A stretch of DNA of 64,000 nucleotides from Moraxellaceae bacterium. GTDB taxonomy: Bacteria > Pseudomonadota > Gammaproteobacteria > Pseudomonadales > Moraxellaceae. Below, one piece after another: positions 37,854 through 48,672 of the stretch; position 1 is the first letter of the stretch, and each line of letters starts with the position of its first letter. Below the pieces are notes generated by a model. The model made no database searches. It was not told the DNA's origin and saw only the letters and a program-made list of their open reading frames with translations. The position numbers and the translations under genes were made by a program. The stretch lies in NCBI GenBank assembly GCA_020697295.1, contig JAJFBF010000024.1, positions 20,993-84,992 of the forward strand, read 5' to 3'.

Positions 37854-38816
37854 ATGGACTTCAAGAGCATTGTCGCTGTAGTGGCCGAAGACTTTGCGGC
37901 CGTCGATACCTTTATCCGCAAGAGCCTGGAATCCCGTGTCCCGCTCATCAACGAGGTCGGGCACTACATCGTCCAGGGTGGCGGCAAGCGCCTGCGCCCG
38001 CTGGTCTGCCTGCTGTCGGCGCGCGCCTGTGGCTACAGCGGCCACCGCCATATAGAAGTTGCCAGCATCATCGAGCTGCTGCATACCGCCACCCTCCTGC
38101 ATGACGACGTGGTCGACGAGTCCGGCCTGCGCCGCGGCCGCGCCACCGCCAATGCGCGCTGGGACAACCCCACCGCCGTGCTGGTCGGGGACTACCTGAT
38201 TTCCAAGGCTTTCGCCCTGATGGTGGCGTTGCGCGATCCCGTGGTCATGGACATCATGTCCGCCGGCACCTGCGTCATCGCCGAGGGCGAGGTCCTGCAG
38301 CTCATCAACCAGCGCGACCCGGACACCACCGAAGACCGCTACATGCAGGTCATCTACGGCAAGACCGCCAAGCTATTCGAGACTGCCGCCGAGACCGGCG
38401 CCAGCCTGGGCAGCCGCGACTACCAGGACGCCTGCGCCACCTTCGCCCGCCACCTCGGGGCCGCCTTCCAGATCATCGACGACGTGCTGGACTACACCAG
38501 CTCGGCCGAGGTCATGGGCAAGAATGTCGGTGACGACCTGGCCGAGGGCAAGCCCACCCTGCCCCTCATCCAGGCCATCAAGACCTCGGCCCCGGCCGAG
38601 GCCGAACTGATCCGCAACGCCATCCGCACCGGCGGCCTCGAGCACCTGGACGAGATCATCGCCATCGTCCAGGGCTGCGGCGCGCTCGATTACACGCGCC
38701 AGCGCGCCCGCCAGGAAACCGAAGAGGCCCTGGCGGCCCTCGCCGTGCTGCCGGACTCGCCCTACAAGGCGGCCCTGGCCGACCTGACGCACCTGGCCCT
38801 GCAACGCGACAACTGA
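37854..38816 (+). CDS. ispB: Octaprenyl/polyprenyl diphosphate synthase
   Basis: A 320-residue trans-prenyltransferase making the ubiquinone side chain from IPP and FPP. The first aspartate-rich motif is LLHDDVVDESGLRRGRAT and the second IIDDVLDY; GGGKRLRPLVCLLSA is also conserved. Starting at the ATG at 37854 gives MDFKSIVAVVAEDF and the E. coli-like length; the 29 extra upstream codons are not conserved. It is divergent from rplU, as in many gammaproteobacteria. Confidence 0.95.
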   Translation: MDFKSIVAVVAEDFAAVDTFIRKSLESRVPLINEVGHYIVQGGGKRLRPLVCLLSARACGYSGHRHIEVASIIELLHTATLLHDDVVDESGLRRGRATANARWDNPTAVLVGDYLISKAFALMVALRDPVVMDIMSAGTCVIAEGEVLQLINQRDPDTTEDRYMQVIYGKTAKLFETAAETGASLGSRDYQDACATFARHLGAAFQIIDDVLDYTSSAEVMGKNVGDDLAEGKPTLPLIQAIKTSAPAEAELIRNAIRTGGLEHLDEIIAIVQGCGALDYTRQRARQETEEALAALAVLPDSPYKAALADLTHLALQRDN

Positions 38817-38824
38817 ACCCGGAA

Positions 38825-38849
38825 TGCCGCGGCGAAGTTCTCCGCGGCA
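38825..38849 (+). terminator. Hairpin after ispB, probable terminator
   Basis: TGCCGCGG (38825-38832) pairs perfectly with CCGCGGCA (38842-38849), 9 bp after the ispB stop. The T-run after it is short (CTTTCC), so termination may be partial. Confidence 0.45.
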
Positions 38850-38850
38850 C

Positions 38851-38879
38851 TTTCCATTACGCAACAGTTTCTATAGAAT
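38851..38879 (+). promoter_or_regulatory. Promoter of tRNA-Pro
   Basis: TTTCCA (38851-38856) and TAGAAT (38874-38879) are 17 bp apart, followed by a GC-rich discriminator (GCGCGCC), the type seen at stringently controlled stable-RNA promoters. Confidence 0.55.
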
Positions 38880-38919
38880 GCGCGCCTCGTAACCGGAACA
38901 GCGGGTTACGAAACAGTGT

Positions 38920-38996
38920 CGGGGTGTAGCTCAGCTTGGTGGAGCGCTACGTTCGGGACGTAGAGGCCGGAGGTTCAAATCCTCTCACCCCGACCA
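38920..38996 (+). tRNA. tRNA-Pro (anticodon CGG)
   Basis: A 77-base cloverleaf with CCA encoded. The acceptor stem is CGGGGTG/CACCCCG, the anticodon stem CTACG/CGTAG with loop TTCGGGA (anticodon CGG, reading CCG), and the T-arm contains GGTTCAAAT. A T6 run follows immediately, probably part of its terminator. Confidence 0.97.
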
Positions 38997-39129
38997 TTTT
39001 TTCCGCAGCATCGATTTCCCTCTAGGACCCCTTGCGGTCCCGCACTCCCCCTCTCCTGCATTCTTGTAACAGTCGGTTCATGGCCGGGCCCTGCCGTTTT
39101 GCGCATACTGCGCGGCCGGAGGGACATGA

Positions 39130-41175
39130 ATGCCTGAGCTGGAAGCCACTCTCGACACTATCGCCCACGGCAACGACAGCGGACCGGAACTGCTGGTCGC
39201 CCTGATCGATGCCCTGCGCCCCGCCCACGCCGACGAAGCCGGGCCGGCCCATGCCCGCCTTACCGAACTGTGCGAACGCCTCGAGGCGGAGCCGGCGCTC
39301 CGTCTGGGCCTGCGCGACTACCTGCTGCGCATGGTCGGGGCCCGCAAGCAGTCCCATCTTTACTCCGATACCGGCATCTTCGACGGCACCGGCTTCTTCA
39401 GCGAGCTGCGCCAGCGCCTGGCCTGGAAGCTCCTGCCTCCCGCCCTCAACGACGACCACTTCCGTGATGTGTTCGGCCTTGCCTTTCATCATGCCGACGA
39501 CGGGGACTGGATAGGCGCGCTCGACGATGCGCTCTGGCTGCGCCTGCTGGCGGCGCTGGAGGCAACGCCGGCGCCACTGCCGGAGATGGCGCGGCATCCC
39601 GTGCACGAGACGCTGGAAAGCCTGTCGACGCTCTCGCACCGGCTGACCGCCCTGGGGCTCGACCTGCACCTGGTGCGCGTCTACCCCGAGATCGAGTCGT
39701 ATGAATCGCCCTTTCTCGCGCTCAGCGCCGAAATTGGCGACTTCACCCGCGCCTACCATGAGCTGCTTTCCGGCCACCAGCCGCAACGCGAGGATGCGCG
39801 GCAGGCACTGGTGCTGATCGCACAGTGCCGGGACATGCTCACGCGCATCCGCAAGCGCGCGCCCGAAACCGGCATCAGCATTCGCCTCACCCAGATACTG
39901 GTGCGCATGCAGCAGACGCTGCGCCGGATGGAAACCCTGCTCGGACTGCTGGAAAGCACCGGCCCCGACTTGCGCCGGCAGGCAGTGGGCTTCTTCAAGG
40001 AACTGGTGCAGGCCGACAACCGCAAATACAGCCTCCGCGAGGTGCTGGGCACCCACACTTCATTGCTGGCGCTGCGGGTCACCGAGAACGCCGGCCATAC
40101 CGGCGAGCACTATGTCACGACCTCGCGCCGGGACTATTTCGCCATGCTGCGCTCCGGCCTCGGCGCCGGCTTCATCGTCGGCTTCATGGCGCTGCTGAAA
40201 ATGCTGGCCGGCAAGCTCAGCCTCGCGCCCATCGGCGCCGCCTTCGTGTACAGCCTCAATTACTCGCTGGGCTTCATGCTCGTGCACATGCTGCACTTCA
40301 CCATTGCCACCAAGCAGCCGGCCATGACCGCGGCGCGCATCGCCGGCAGCATCCAGGACATCGAGAGTGGCCGCGAGCGCGACCTTGATACGCTGGCCGC
40401 GCTTTGCGTAAACGTGTTTCGCACCCAGTTCATCGCCATCATGGGCAATGTGCTGCTGGCCCTGCCCACGGCCATCCTGCTGGCCTGGCTCTGGCGGGCC
40501 GGTACCGGCGCGCACCTGGCCGACCCCGCCAAGGTCGCGCAGCTGCTGCATGACCTCGATCCCTTCTCCAGCCTCGCGCTCTTTCACGCCGCCATCGCCG
40601 GCGTCTGCCTCTTCCTCGCCGGACTGATTTCGGGCTATTACGACAACAAGGCCGTGTACACGCGCATTCCGGACCGTCTCCGTCAACGCCGCACGCTGCG
40701 TCGCCTGCTCGGCGAAGAGCGCCTGGATCGGGTCGCCACCTATGTCGGCGACAACCTCGGCGCGCTGGCGGGCAACTTCTACTTCGGCATCATGCTGGGC
40801 AGCATGGGCACGCTGGGCTTCATCCTGGGCCTGCCACTCGACATCCGGCACATCACCTTCTCTTCGGCCTTCCTGGGCATCGCCCTCGTCGGCAGTGATC
40901 TCGCACTGCCGCTGGAGACGCTGCTCATCAGTCTGGGCGGCGTGGCCGCCATCGGCTTCATCAACCTGGTGGTGAGCTTCGGGCTTGCGCTGCTGGTCGC
41001 GTTGCGTGCGCGCAATGTGAATTACCGGCAATGGCTGCCCTTGCTCGGCCTGATCCTGCGCAGTTTCCTGCAAAATCCCCGGCGCTTCTTCTGGCCGCCG
41101 CCGGACGCCCCGGCCGCGGCCGGCGCACCGGAAGCGCCCCCAAAAATTGCGGGCGAAAAAAAGGCCGCATCCTAG
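39130..41175 (+). CDS. COG4389 membrane protein (annotated as site-specific recombinase Gcr)
   Basis: A 681-residue protein of the family labelled 'site-specific recombinase' (Pfam SpecificRecomb). The first 340 residues are soluble and helical (SHLYSDTGIFDGTGFFSELRQRL). The C-terminal half has about seven hydrophobic segments (GAGFIVGFMALLKMLAG; GNVLLALPTAILLAWLW; FYFGIMLGSMGTLGFILGLP), which marks it as an inner-membrane protein. I see no tyrosine- or serine-recombinase catalytic pattern, so the name should not be read as a function. A proline/alanine-rich tail ends at a TAG in the loop of the terminator. It lies 133 bp after tRNA-Pro, without att-like repeats. Confidence 0.8.
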   Translation: MPELEATLDTIAHGNDSGPELLVALIDALRPAHADEAGPAHARLTELCERLEAEPALRLGLRDYLLRMVGARKQSHLYSDTGIFDGTGFFSELRQRLAWKLLPPALNDDHFRDVFGLAFHHADDGDWIGALDDALWLRLLAALEATPAPLPEMARHPVHETLESLSTLSHRLTALGLDLHLVRVYPEIESYESPFLALSAEIGDFTRAYHELLSGHQPQREDARQALVLIAQCRDMLTRIRKRAPETGISIRLTQILVRMQQTLRRMETLLGLLESTGPDLRRQAVGFFKELVQADNRKYSLREVLGTHTSLLALRVTENAGHTGEHYVTTSRRDYFAMLRSGLGAGFIVGFMALLKMLAGKLSLAPIGAAFVYSLNYSLGFMLVHMLHFTIATKQPAMTAARIAGSIQDIESGRERDLDTLAALCVNVFRTQFIAIMGNVLLALPTAILLAWLWRAGTGAHLADPAKVAQLLHDLDPFSSLALFHAAIAGVCLFLAGLISGYYDNKAVYTRIPDRLRQRRTLRRLLGEERLDRVATYVGDNLGALAGNFYFGIMLGSMGTLGFILGLPLDIRHITFSSAFLGIALVGSDLALPLETLLISLGGVAAIGFINLVVSFGLALLVALRARNVNYRQWLPLLGLILRSFLQNPRRFFWPPPDAPAAAGAPEAPPKIAGEKKAAS

Positions 41176-41186
41176 CGGCCTTTTTT
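41156..41186 (+). terminator. Terminator overlapping the stop of the COG4389 gene
   Basis: Seven As, GGCCGC, loop ATCCTA (containing the stop codon), GCGGCC and six Ts. It is symmetrical, so it may also stop minus-strand transcripts coming from acs. Confidence 0.9.
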
Positions 41187-41324
41187 ACTTTGCGGCACCC
41201 GCCCGGTGAGCACGCCTTGCGGCAGCCTCCCGTGCGGCAGGCCCGGTACCCACCGCCTGGCCGCGGCCCGAAAGCTCCGGGTTGCGGCATTCGCCCATCG
41301 GTCAGGCGGCAGCGCGGATGCGCC

Positions 41325-43295
41325 TCAAACGCTTTCCTGCAATTGCTGCAGGATGGCGGGATTCTCCAGCGTCGACACGTCCTGGGTGATGGTTTCGCCG
41401 CGCGCGATGGCACGCAGCAGCCGGCGCATGATCTTGCCGGAGCGGGTCTTGGGCAGGTTGTCGCCAAAGCGGATGTCTTCGGGCTTGGCGATGGCGCCAA
41501 TCTCCTTGGCCACCCACTCGCGCAGGTCGGCGATGATGCGCTTGCCTTCCTCGCCACTCGGCCGCGCGCCTTTCAGCACCACAAAGGCCACGATGGCCTC
41601 GCCCTTGAGGGGATCCGGACGCCCCACCACGGCGGCTTCCGCCACCAGGGGATTCGCCACCAGCGCCGACTCGACTTCCATCGTGCCCAGCCGGTGGCCG
41701 GACACGTTCAGCACATCGTCAATGCGGCCCATGATCCAGAAATAGCCGTCGTCGTCACGGTGCGCGGAGTCGCCGGCCAGGTAGTACCTGCCCTGGTATT
41801 CCTCGGGGAAATACGATTTTTTGAAGCGCTCCGGGTCGCCCCACAGGGTACGCACCTGAGAGGGGAAGGGACGCGTGATCACGAGGAAGCCACCGCCTGT
41901 TTCCACCTTGGCGCCCGTCTCGTCGACGATGTCGGCCATGATGCCCGGCAGCGGCAGCGTGCAGGAGCCCGGCTTGGTGGCGATGGCGCCCGGCAGCGGC
42001 GCCAGCATGTGCGAGCCGGTTTCGGTCTGCCACCAGGTGTCGACGATGGGGCAGCGGCCACCGCCCACCTGCTCGTGGTACCACATCCAGGCTTCGGGAT
42101 TGATGGGCTCGCCCACCGTGCCGAGCAGGCGCAGCGACGACAGGTCGTGGCGCTTCGGCAAATCGCCGCCGAGCTTGATGAGGGAGCGGATGGCGGTCGG
42201 CGCGGTGTAGAAGATGCTGACCTTGTGGCGCTCGATCATCTGCCAGAAACGGCCGGCGTCGGGATAGGTCGGGACGCCCTCGAAGATGACCTGGGTACCG
42301 CCGACCGCGAGCGGACCATAGGCCACATAGGAATGGCCGGTGATCCAGCCCACGTCGGCCGTGCACCAGAAAATATCGTCCGGCTTGTAGTCGAATACCC
42401 AGTTCATGGAATTCACGGCACCGAGCAGGTAGCCGGCGCTGGAGTGCTGCACGCCCTTGGGCTTGCCGGTGGAGCCGGAGGTGTACAGGATGAACAGGGG
42501 ATCATCGGCTCCCACCCAGGTGGGCTCGCAGACATCGGGCTTGTCGGCCACGAGGTCATGCCACCAGAGGTCGCGGCCGCGGTGCCACTCGATGGGCGCG
42601 TCCTTCTCCTCGGCGCGGCGGTAGACCACCACGCGCTCGAGGCTGTCGCAGCCGCCCATGGCGACGGCTTCATCCGTCGTGGTCTTGAGGGGAACGACCT
42701 TGCCGCCACGGATGCCGGCATTGGCGGTGATGACGAGCCTGGCCTTCGCGTCGATGATGCGTTCATTCAGGCTCTTGGCGGAAAAGCCGCCAAAAACCAC
42801 GGAGTGGATGGCGCCGAGGCGGGCGCAGGCCTGCATGGCCACCACGGCCTCGATGCTCATCGGCATATAGACGATGACGCGGTCGCCCTTGGTCACGCCC
42901 AGGGATTTCAGGCCGTTGGCGAACCGGCCGACCAGCCGGGAAAGCTCGGCATAGGTGACGCGGCGCACGGTGCCATTGTCGGATTCGAAGATCAGCGCGA
43001 CCTTGTTGGCCAGCAGCGGCAGGTGGCGGTCGATGCAGTTGTGCGACACGTTCAGCTCGCCGTCGTGGAACCAGCGGTAGAACGGCGCATCGGACTCGTC
43101 CAGCACTTGCGTGAAAGGCTTGTGCCAGGCGAGCTGCTCGCGGGCCTGGCGACCCCAGAAGCCCTCGTAATCGGTGGCGGCTTCGGCGCACAGCGCATCG
43201 TAGGCCTCGCGCCCGGACACGCGGGCGCGACGGCGGAAATCATCGGAGGGGGGGAACACCCGGTTTTCGGTGAGAATGGAATCAATGGTGCTCAT
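41325..43295 (-). CDS. acs: Acetyl-CoA synthetase
   Basis: A 656-residue AMP-forming acetate-CoA ligase, the high-affinity acetate assimilation enzyme. Present are the P-loop-like [11 protein letters not shown], the adenylation segment [13 protein letters not shown], the hinge [20 protein letters not shown], and the C-terminal acetylatable lysine motif [10 protein letters not shown]. Length is normal. It lies 79 bp downstream of actP, separated by a strong hairpin, and forms the acetate uptake and activation module with actP and the DUF485 gene. In E. coli acs comes first; here it is last. Confidence 0.97.
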   Translation of the reverse strand: MSTIDSILTENRVFPPSDDFRRRARVSGREAYDALCAEAATDYEGFWGRQAREQLAWHKPFTQVLDESDAPFYRWFHDGELNVSHNCIDRHLPLLANKVALIFESDNGTVRRVTYAELSRLVGRFANGLKSLGVTKGDRVIVYMPMSIEAVVAMQACARLGAIHSVVFGGFSAKSLNERIIDAKARLVITANAGIRGGKVVPLKTTTDEAVAMGGCDSLERVVVYRRAEEKDAPIEWHRGRDLWWHDLVADKPDVCEPTWVGADDPLFILYTSGSTGKPKGVQHSSAGYLLGAVNSMNWVFDYKPDDIFWCTADVGWITGHSYVAYGPLAVGGTQVIFEGVPTYPDAGRFWQMIERHKVSIFYTAPTAIRSLIKLGGDLPKRHDLSSLRLLGTVGEPINPEAWMWYHEQVGGGRCPIVDTWWQTETGSHMLAPLPGAIATKPGSCTLPLPGIMADIVDETGAKVETGGGFLVITRPFPSQVRTLWGDPERFKKSYFPEEYQGRYYLAGDSAHRDDDGYFWIMGRIDDVLNVSGHRLGTMEVESALVANPLVAEAAVVGRPDPLKGEAIVAFVVLKGARPSGEEGKRIIADLREWVAKEIGAIAKPEDIRFGDNLPKTRSGKIMRRLLRAIARGETITQDVSTLENPAILQQLQESV

Positions 43296-43333
43296 GTCGT
43301 CACTCCTTGTTTTTGTCCCGTGTTCATGAATAA

Positions 43334-43359
43334 CCGGGAGCCTGTTTCCAGGCTCCCGG
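43334..43359 (-). promoter_or_regulatory. Strong hairpin between actP and acs
   Basis: CCGGGAGCCTG (43334-43344) pairs perfectly with CAGGCTCCCGG (43349-43359) around the loop TTTC. On the minus strand it is followed only by TTATTC, so it could be a weak terminator, an mRNA-stabilising element or a processing site between actP and acs. Confidence 0.65.
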
Positions 43360-43374
43360 CGCCGGTCGGGTCAC

Positions 43375-45270
43375 TCAGTGGTCCTGTGCGCGGGACGCCC
43401 CGATGCCGGTATTCTGGCGCACATACAGTTCTTCCCACATCTCGTCGGCGCGCTCGTCGCGGCGCCACAGCAGGGACCCCAGGATCACCGCCAGGAAACC
43501 CAGCGGAATCGAGATGATGCCGGGATTCTTGAGGGCCAGCAGCGGCTTTTCGAGTCCGACCAGGGAAGTGGTCTTGCCGGCCGTCTTCTGCAGGTCATCC
43601 CGGGCCTTCGCCATGTCCTTGTCAAGCTTGGCAATCAGCTTCTGCACCTTCTGCTGGGCCCCGGCATCCGGCGCCGCCAGCAGTTTGTCCGCCAGGGCGG
43701 CCTGCCTGACAGGCGCCTCGGCCAGGAGCTTGCCGGCATCGGCCTGCACCTTGAGAGGGTAGGTCATGTTCGGCGACACCAGGACCAGGCCAATCGCCGT
43801 CACCGTGCCCACCACCATGCCGGCGATAATGCCGCCGGTATTGCAGCGGCGCCAGTACAGCGTCAGCACGATGCAGGGCAGGTTGGCGCTGGCGGCCACC
43901 GCGAAGGCAAGCCCGACCAGATGGGCCACGTTCTGGCCCTTGGCGGCGATGCCGATGGCGATGGCCAGGGCCCCCACCACGACGGTGGCCAGGCGCGCGG
44001 CCTTGACCTGTTCCCTGGCCGAGGCCTTGCCCTCGCGGATCACGCCCACGTAGATGTCATGCGCCATGGCGCTGGCGGCGGCCAGGACGAGGCCGGCGAC
44101 CACCGCCACGATGGTGGCGAAGGCCACGGCCGCGACGAAGGCCAGGAAAAGGTTGCCCATGATGGAGTTCGCCCCGCCGCCCAGGAACTGGGCCAGCAGC
44201 GGCGCCGCCATGTTGCCGCCCTTGTCGATGAGGGCGATGTCGCCGGCGCCGACGTGGATCGCCGCGCCCATGCCAAGGAACAGCGTCAGTACATAGAAGC
44301 CGCCGATGATGCCCATGGCCCAGATCACGGACTTGCGGGCTTCCTGCGCGGTCGGCACGGTGAAGAAGCGCATCAGGATATGCGGCAGGCCGGCGGTGCC
44401 GAGCACCAGCGCCAGGCCGAGCGAGATCTGGTCGAGCGGATCCTTCAGGTAGAGGCCGGGCTCCATGAAACGCTGGCCGAGTTCGGCGCCCGTCATGTTG
44501 GCCGCGGAATCACCGAGCAGCTTGGCGACCTGCCCTTGCACCTTGGGATCATTGACGACCGCGTCGAGGAAACCGGGCAGCGAAAAGCCGTACGGTGCCC
44601 AAACCAGCGCCACCAGCACCAGCGAGGCGATCACCAGCAGGATGGCCTTGATGATCTGCACCCAGGTGGTCGCCACCATGCCGCCAAAAAGCACGTAGGC
44701 CAGCATCAGCACGCCCACGGCGACCACCGACACTTCATAGTCGATACCGATCAGCGTCTTCACGAGCACGCCGCCGCCGACCATTTGCGCCGTCAGGTAG
44801 ATGGTGGACACGGTGATCACCGAGAGCGCGCCGGCGACGCGGGTCTTCTTGGGATCGTTGCGGTACGCCAGGATGTCAGAGAGCGTGTATTTGCCAATAT
44901 TCCGGCAGGGTTCGGCAATCACCAGCAACACCGTGATGTAGGCCATCAGGAAGCCCACGGAATACATGAAGCCGTCATAGCCGTAGAGCGAGATCAGGCC
45001 GGCGATGCCGAGGAAGGAGGCTGCCGACAGATAGTCACCGGCGATGGCCCAGCCGTTCTGCAGACCGGAGATGCCGCCACCGGCCGTGTAGAAGTCGTGC
45101 GCGGAATTCACGCGCTTGGCGGCGAGCCAGGTCACGAACATGGTCAGGGCGATGATGCTGCCGAAGACGAGGAAGGTCAGGAAGCGGTACTGCGGGGCCA
45201 CCGTGCCGGCTTCCTGCGCAAGGGCGAACTGCGGCGCGAGGGCCAGCAGCGGAACAAGGCGCTTAAGCAT
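43375..45270 (-). CDS. actP: Cation/acetate symporter ActP, with loop insertions
   Basis: A 631-residue sodium:solute symporter family protein. An N-terminal signal-like segment (MLKRLVPLLALAPQFALAQE) is followed by about 13 membrane helices; the acetate-permease sequences FYTAGGGISGLQNGWAIAGD and GYDGFMYSVGFLMAYI are clear. It is about 80 residues longer than E. coli ActP (549). One insertion precedes the last helix: a charged alanine/lysine-rich stretch (about residues 505-580, LLAAPDAGAQQKVQKLIAKL and following) that looks coiled-coil. The ATG overlaps the DUF485 stop by 8 bp. Confidence 0.92.
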   Translation of the reverse strand: MLKRLVPLLALAPQFALAQEAGTVAPQYRFLTFLVFGSIIALTMFVTWLAAKRVNSAHDFYTAGGGISGLQNGWAIAGDYLSAASFLGIAGLISLYGYDGFMYSVGFLMAYITVLLVIAEPCRNIGKYTLSDILAYRNDPKKTRVAGALSVITVSTIYLTAQMVGGGVLVKTLIGIDYEVSVVAVGVLMLAYVLFGGMVATTWVQIIKAILLVIASLVLVALVWAPYGFSLPGFLDAVVNDPKVQGQVAKLLGDSAANMTGAELGQRFMEPGLYLKDPLDQISLGLALVLGTAGLPHILMRFFTVPTAQEARKSVIWAMGIIGGFYVLTLFLGMGAAIHVGAGDIALIDKGGNMAAPLLAQFLGGGANSIMGNLFLAFVAAVAFATIVAVVAGLVLAAASAMAHDIYVGVIREGKASAREQVKAARLATVVVGALAIAIGIAAKGQNVAHLVGLAFAVAASANLPCIVLTLYWRRCNTGGIIAGMVVGTVTAIGLVLVSPNMTYPLKVQADAGKLLAEAPVRQAALADKLLAAPDAGAQQKVQKLIAKLDKDMAKARDDLQKTAGKTTSLVGLEKPLLALKNPGIISIPLGFLAVILGSLLWRRDERADEMWEELYVRQNTGIGASRAQDH

Positions 45271-45586
45271 TTTGGGAGGTCCTCACGGAGGCGACGATTT
45301 CGGCGGCGAGCGCGTCGAACTCACGGTTGGCGCGACGGGAATAGATCACCGCCACGCCCCAGGCCACGGCAAACTCCGAGAGCGCGAACAGCAGGCCGAC
45401 GTTCATGGAGCCCCACACCTTCTGGCTGAACAGCCCTGGCGTGTAGGCGGCGCCCAGCGGCAACAGGAAGTAATAGACCAGGGAAAAGGCCATGAGCCCC
45501 CAGAGGAAACGGCTCTTGCGCCGGTGCAGTTCAATAAATCGGGGGTCCGCGGCAATCGCGTACCAGTCGATGGGCTTGGGGTTCAT
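45263..45586 (-). CDS. DUF485 membrane protein (YjcH-like)
   Basis: A 107-residue protein with two membrane helices (about 28-50 and 62-84). The DUF485 features are LHRRKSRFLWGLMAFSLVYYFLLP and the GSMNVGLLFALSEFAVAW segment. It is nearly always encoded just before actP and is thought to assist the symporter; the biochemical role is not established. It overlaps actP by 8 bp. Confidence 0.92.
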   Translation of the reverse strand: MNPKPIDWYAIAADPRFIELHRRKSRFLWGLMAFSLVYYFLLPLGAAYTPGLFSQKVWGSMNVGLLFALSEFAVAWGVAVIYSRRANREFDALAAEIVASVRTSQNA

Positions 45587-45749
45587 GGGCCGCTCCTGTT
45601 GGAATAGTTATCGGGCAGGTTTTTTTATACGTGGCCGGCGCCCATCCTGCATTGCGACTTTGGTCGATGCCCCGGAGGGGCCTGGGGCGCAGGGGGAGTC
45701 GGGCCGGGCGCCGCCGGCTGAAGCCCTGGCGGCGCAAACCGGGGATAGT

Positions 45750-45767
45750 GTCGGGCTGAAGCCCGAC
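45750..45767. repeat. REP-like palindrome
   Basis: GTCGGGC-TGAA-GCCCGAC, a 7 bp stem with a four-base loop followed by CTACC. This resembles a dispersed extragenic palindrome common in gammaproteobacterial genomes. Confidence 0.6.
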
Positions 45768-45902
45768 CTACCGGGCCGGGGCCGGGGCCGGGGTATGGTG
45801 GCGGTGGCGGACGCCGGGGCAAAACGAGAGAAGTCGCTAAAGAAAGGGCAATGGCTACCGGGGCATCGCACCGGAAAGAGCGGGAAATCAGCCAGGAAGG
45901 CT

Positions 45903-45936
45903 GGCGCGCCAAGGCACTGCGGGAAATTGGCGCGCC
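45903..45936 (-). repeat. 10 bp inverted repeat downstream of the rhodanese gene
   Basis: GGCGCGCCAA (45903-45912) and TTGGCGCGCC (45927-45936) are perfect complements around a 14-base loop, 21 bp after the glpE-like stop. There is no T-run, so it may act as an mRNA 3' stabiliser or a weak terminator. Confidence 0.6.
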
Positions 45937-45957
45937 CGGGCGGGAGCGCCGATGCCA

Positions 45958-46265
45958 TCAGGACTCGACGGGATGGTTGAAGCGCCAGACCTCGAAGCCG
46001 CCGTCGAGGCTGTAGACCTCCTGGAAGCCGCGGGTGGCGAGCCAGGCGGCCGCGCCCTGGCTGGAATTGCCGTGGTAACAGTACACCAGCACCGGGCGGT
46101 GCTTGTCGGTGCCTTCCACAAAATCAGCGGCGGACTGGCCGTCAAGACGCACCGCGCCAGGCAGGCGGCTGTCGGCAAAGGAGCGCTCGTCGCGCACATC
46201 CACCAGCACCGGCGCGCGGGCCTCGATCAGCGTGGCGGCATCCTCGGGCGAGATGCGCTGCCAGC

Positions 46266-46269
<4 letters not shown>
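45958..46269 (-). CDS. glpE: GlpE-type single-domain rhodanese
   Basis: A 103-residue thiosulphate sulphurtransferase-like protein. The active-site loop is CYHGNSS with C64, the GlpE-type form, and the N-terminal [15 protein letters not shown] resembles GlpE. It transfers sulphane sulphur to cyanide or thioredoxin in vitro; the physiological acceptor is unclear. The ATG overlaps the helicase stop by 4 bp, so translation is coupled to the rhlB-like gene. Confidence 0.87.
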
Positions 46270-47720
<1,451 letters not shown>

Positions 47721-47838
47721 GAAACATTAACTCACAGTTGTAGATGAGCAGGGGCCGACAGTGGCGCCTGCAGGAAACAGTAGCTCCCCGGCCGGAATCC
47801 CGCCGGGGCTCCTCCCGGGACAGGCCCGGAGCCCGGCC

Positions 47839-48603
47839 TCAATGCACCTTCACGAAGCGTTCGCGTCCGAAGCGGATACGGGGATGATAGACCCCGTCAG
47901 CGGCCCGCTTGCCGCAGCCCACCACCATCACCACGATGCCGTCGGCGGGCAGCTTCAGCAGGCGCCGTACCCGGTGCTCGTCAAAGCCCTCCATCGGACA
48001 GGAATCAAAGCCGTGCGCGCGCAGCGCCAGCATGAAGTTCTCGGCGGCCAGCGCCGTGGACTTCACGGCCCACACTTTCATGTCGGCATCGGAGAAGGGA
48101 CCGCGCGGCACCGCGCGGCGCAGGCCCGCCACTGTCGCGGCGAGGCGCTTGCCCCAGCCGATGACGTTGAGCGGACCCTGGCGATAATAGATACGCGCGA
48201 GCCGGCGGTAATAGTTGTCGACGATCTTCGGCATCGTCTCCTCCGGCCAGCTGTCCAGCATGAGGTCGCAATGCGCGGGCCAGGTTTCCGTGCGCCCGAC
48301 GATGGCGACCAGCACCTGGGCCGTACGCGCGGCATTCTGGTCGAGACAGGCCACTGCCAACTGCTTGCGCAGCTCCGGCGTCCGCACGACGTGGAACTCC
48401 CAGGGCTGCAGATTGGAGGAGTTGGGAGCGAGCATGGCCAGGTCGAGGCAGTCGTCAAGGACCGCCTCGGGCAGGGGCGTGTCGTCAAAGCGCCGCACGG
48501 AGCGGCGACTCATCACGACCTTTCGAAACTCTTCCACATCGATGGCGGGGACGGGCTCCTGGTAACGCCGCTTGCCGGTCTTGCTGTCGCCGCTTTCTGC
48601 CAT
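47839..48603 (-). CDS. Nitroreductase family protein
   Basis: A 254-residue FMN-dependent NAD(P)H oxidoreductase. The FMN-binding RRSVRRFDDTPLPE is near residue 34, then LAPNSSNLQPWEFHVV, and the C-terminal SCPMEGFDEHRVRRLL and IVVMVVGCGKRAADG. The substrate is not predictable. It is monocistronic or loosely linked to the downstream helicase (118 bp away, with a GC-rich hairpin between). Confidence 0.88.
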   Translation of the reverse strand: MAESGDSKTGKRRYQEPVPAIDVEEFRKVVMSRRSVRRFDDTPLPEAVLDDCLDLAMLAPNSSNLQPWEFHVVRTPELRKQLAVACLDQNAARTAQVLVAIVGRTETWPAHCDLMLDSWPEETMPKIVDNYYRRLARIYYRQGPLNVIGWGKRLAATVAGLRRAVPRGPFSDADMKVWAVKSTALAAENFMLALRAHGFDSCPMEGFDEHRVRRLLKLPADGIVVMVVGCGKRAADGVYHPRIRFGRERFVKVH

Positions 48604-48672
48604 TTTTCTGTACTTCCGTCAGGGCTTTCGCCAAAGGGACGCGAAGCCGGACCCGGCCTCGCGCCGGGGACA

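Larger units (their letters stand above)
45587..45957. other. Non-coding interval between the acetate operon and the rhodanese gene
   Basis: 371 bp without a believable gene. It contains two separate inverted repeats (45750-45767 and 45903-45936) and a GC-rich tandem of GGGGCC units near 45776-45797, and presumably the promoter of the DUF485-actP-acs operon near 45600-45640, where a T-run lies. Small frames here have no recognisable products. Confidence 0.6.

Noticed and set aside
39130..41175. Integrase of a tRNA-linked genomic island
   Set aside because: No tyrosine or serine recombinase residues, many membrane helices, no att repeats.
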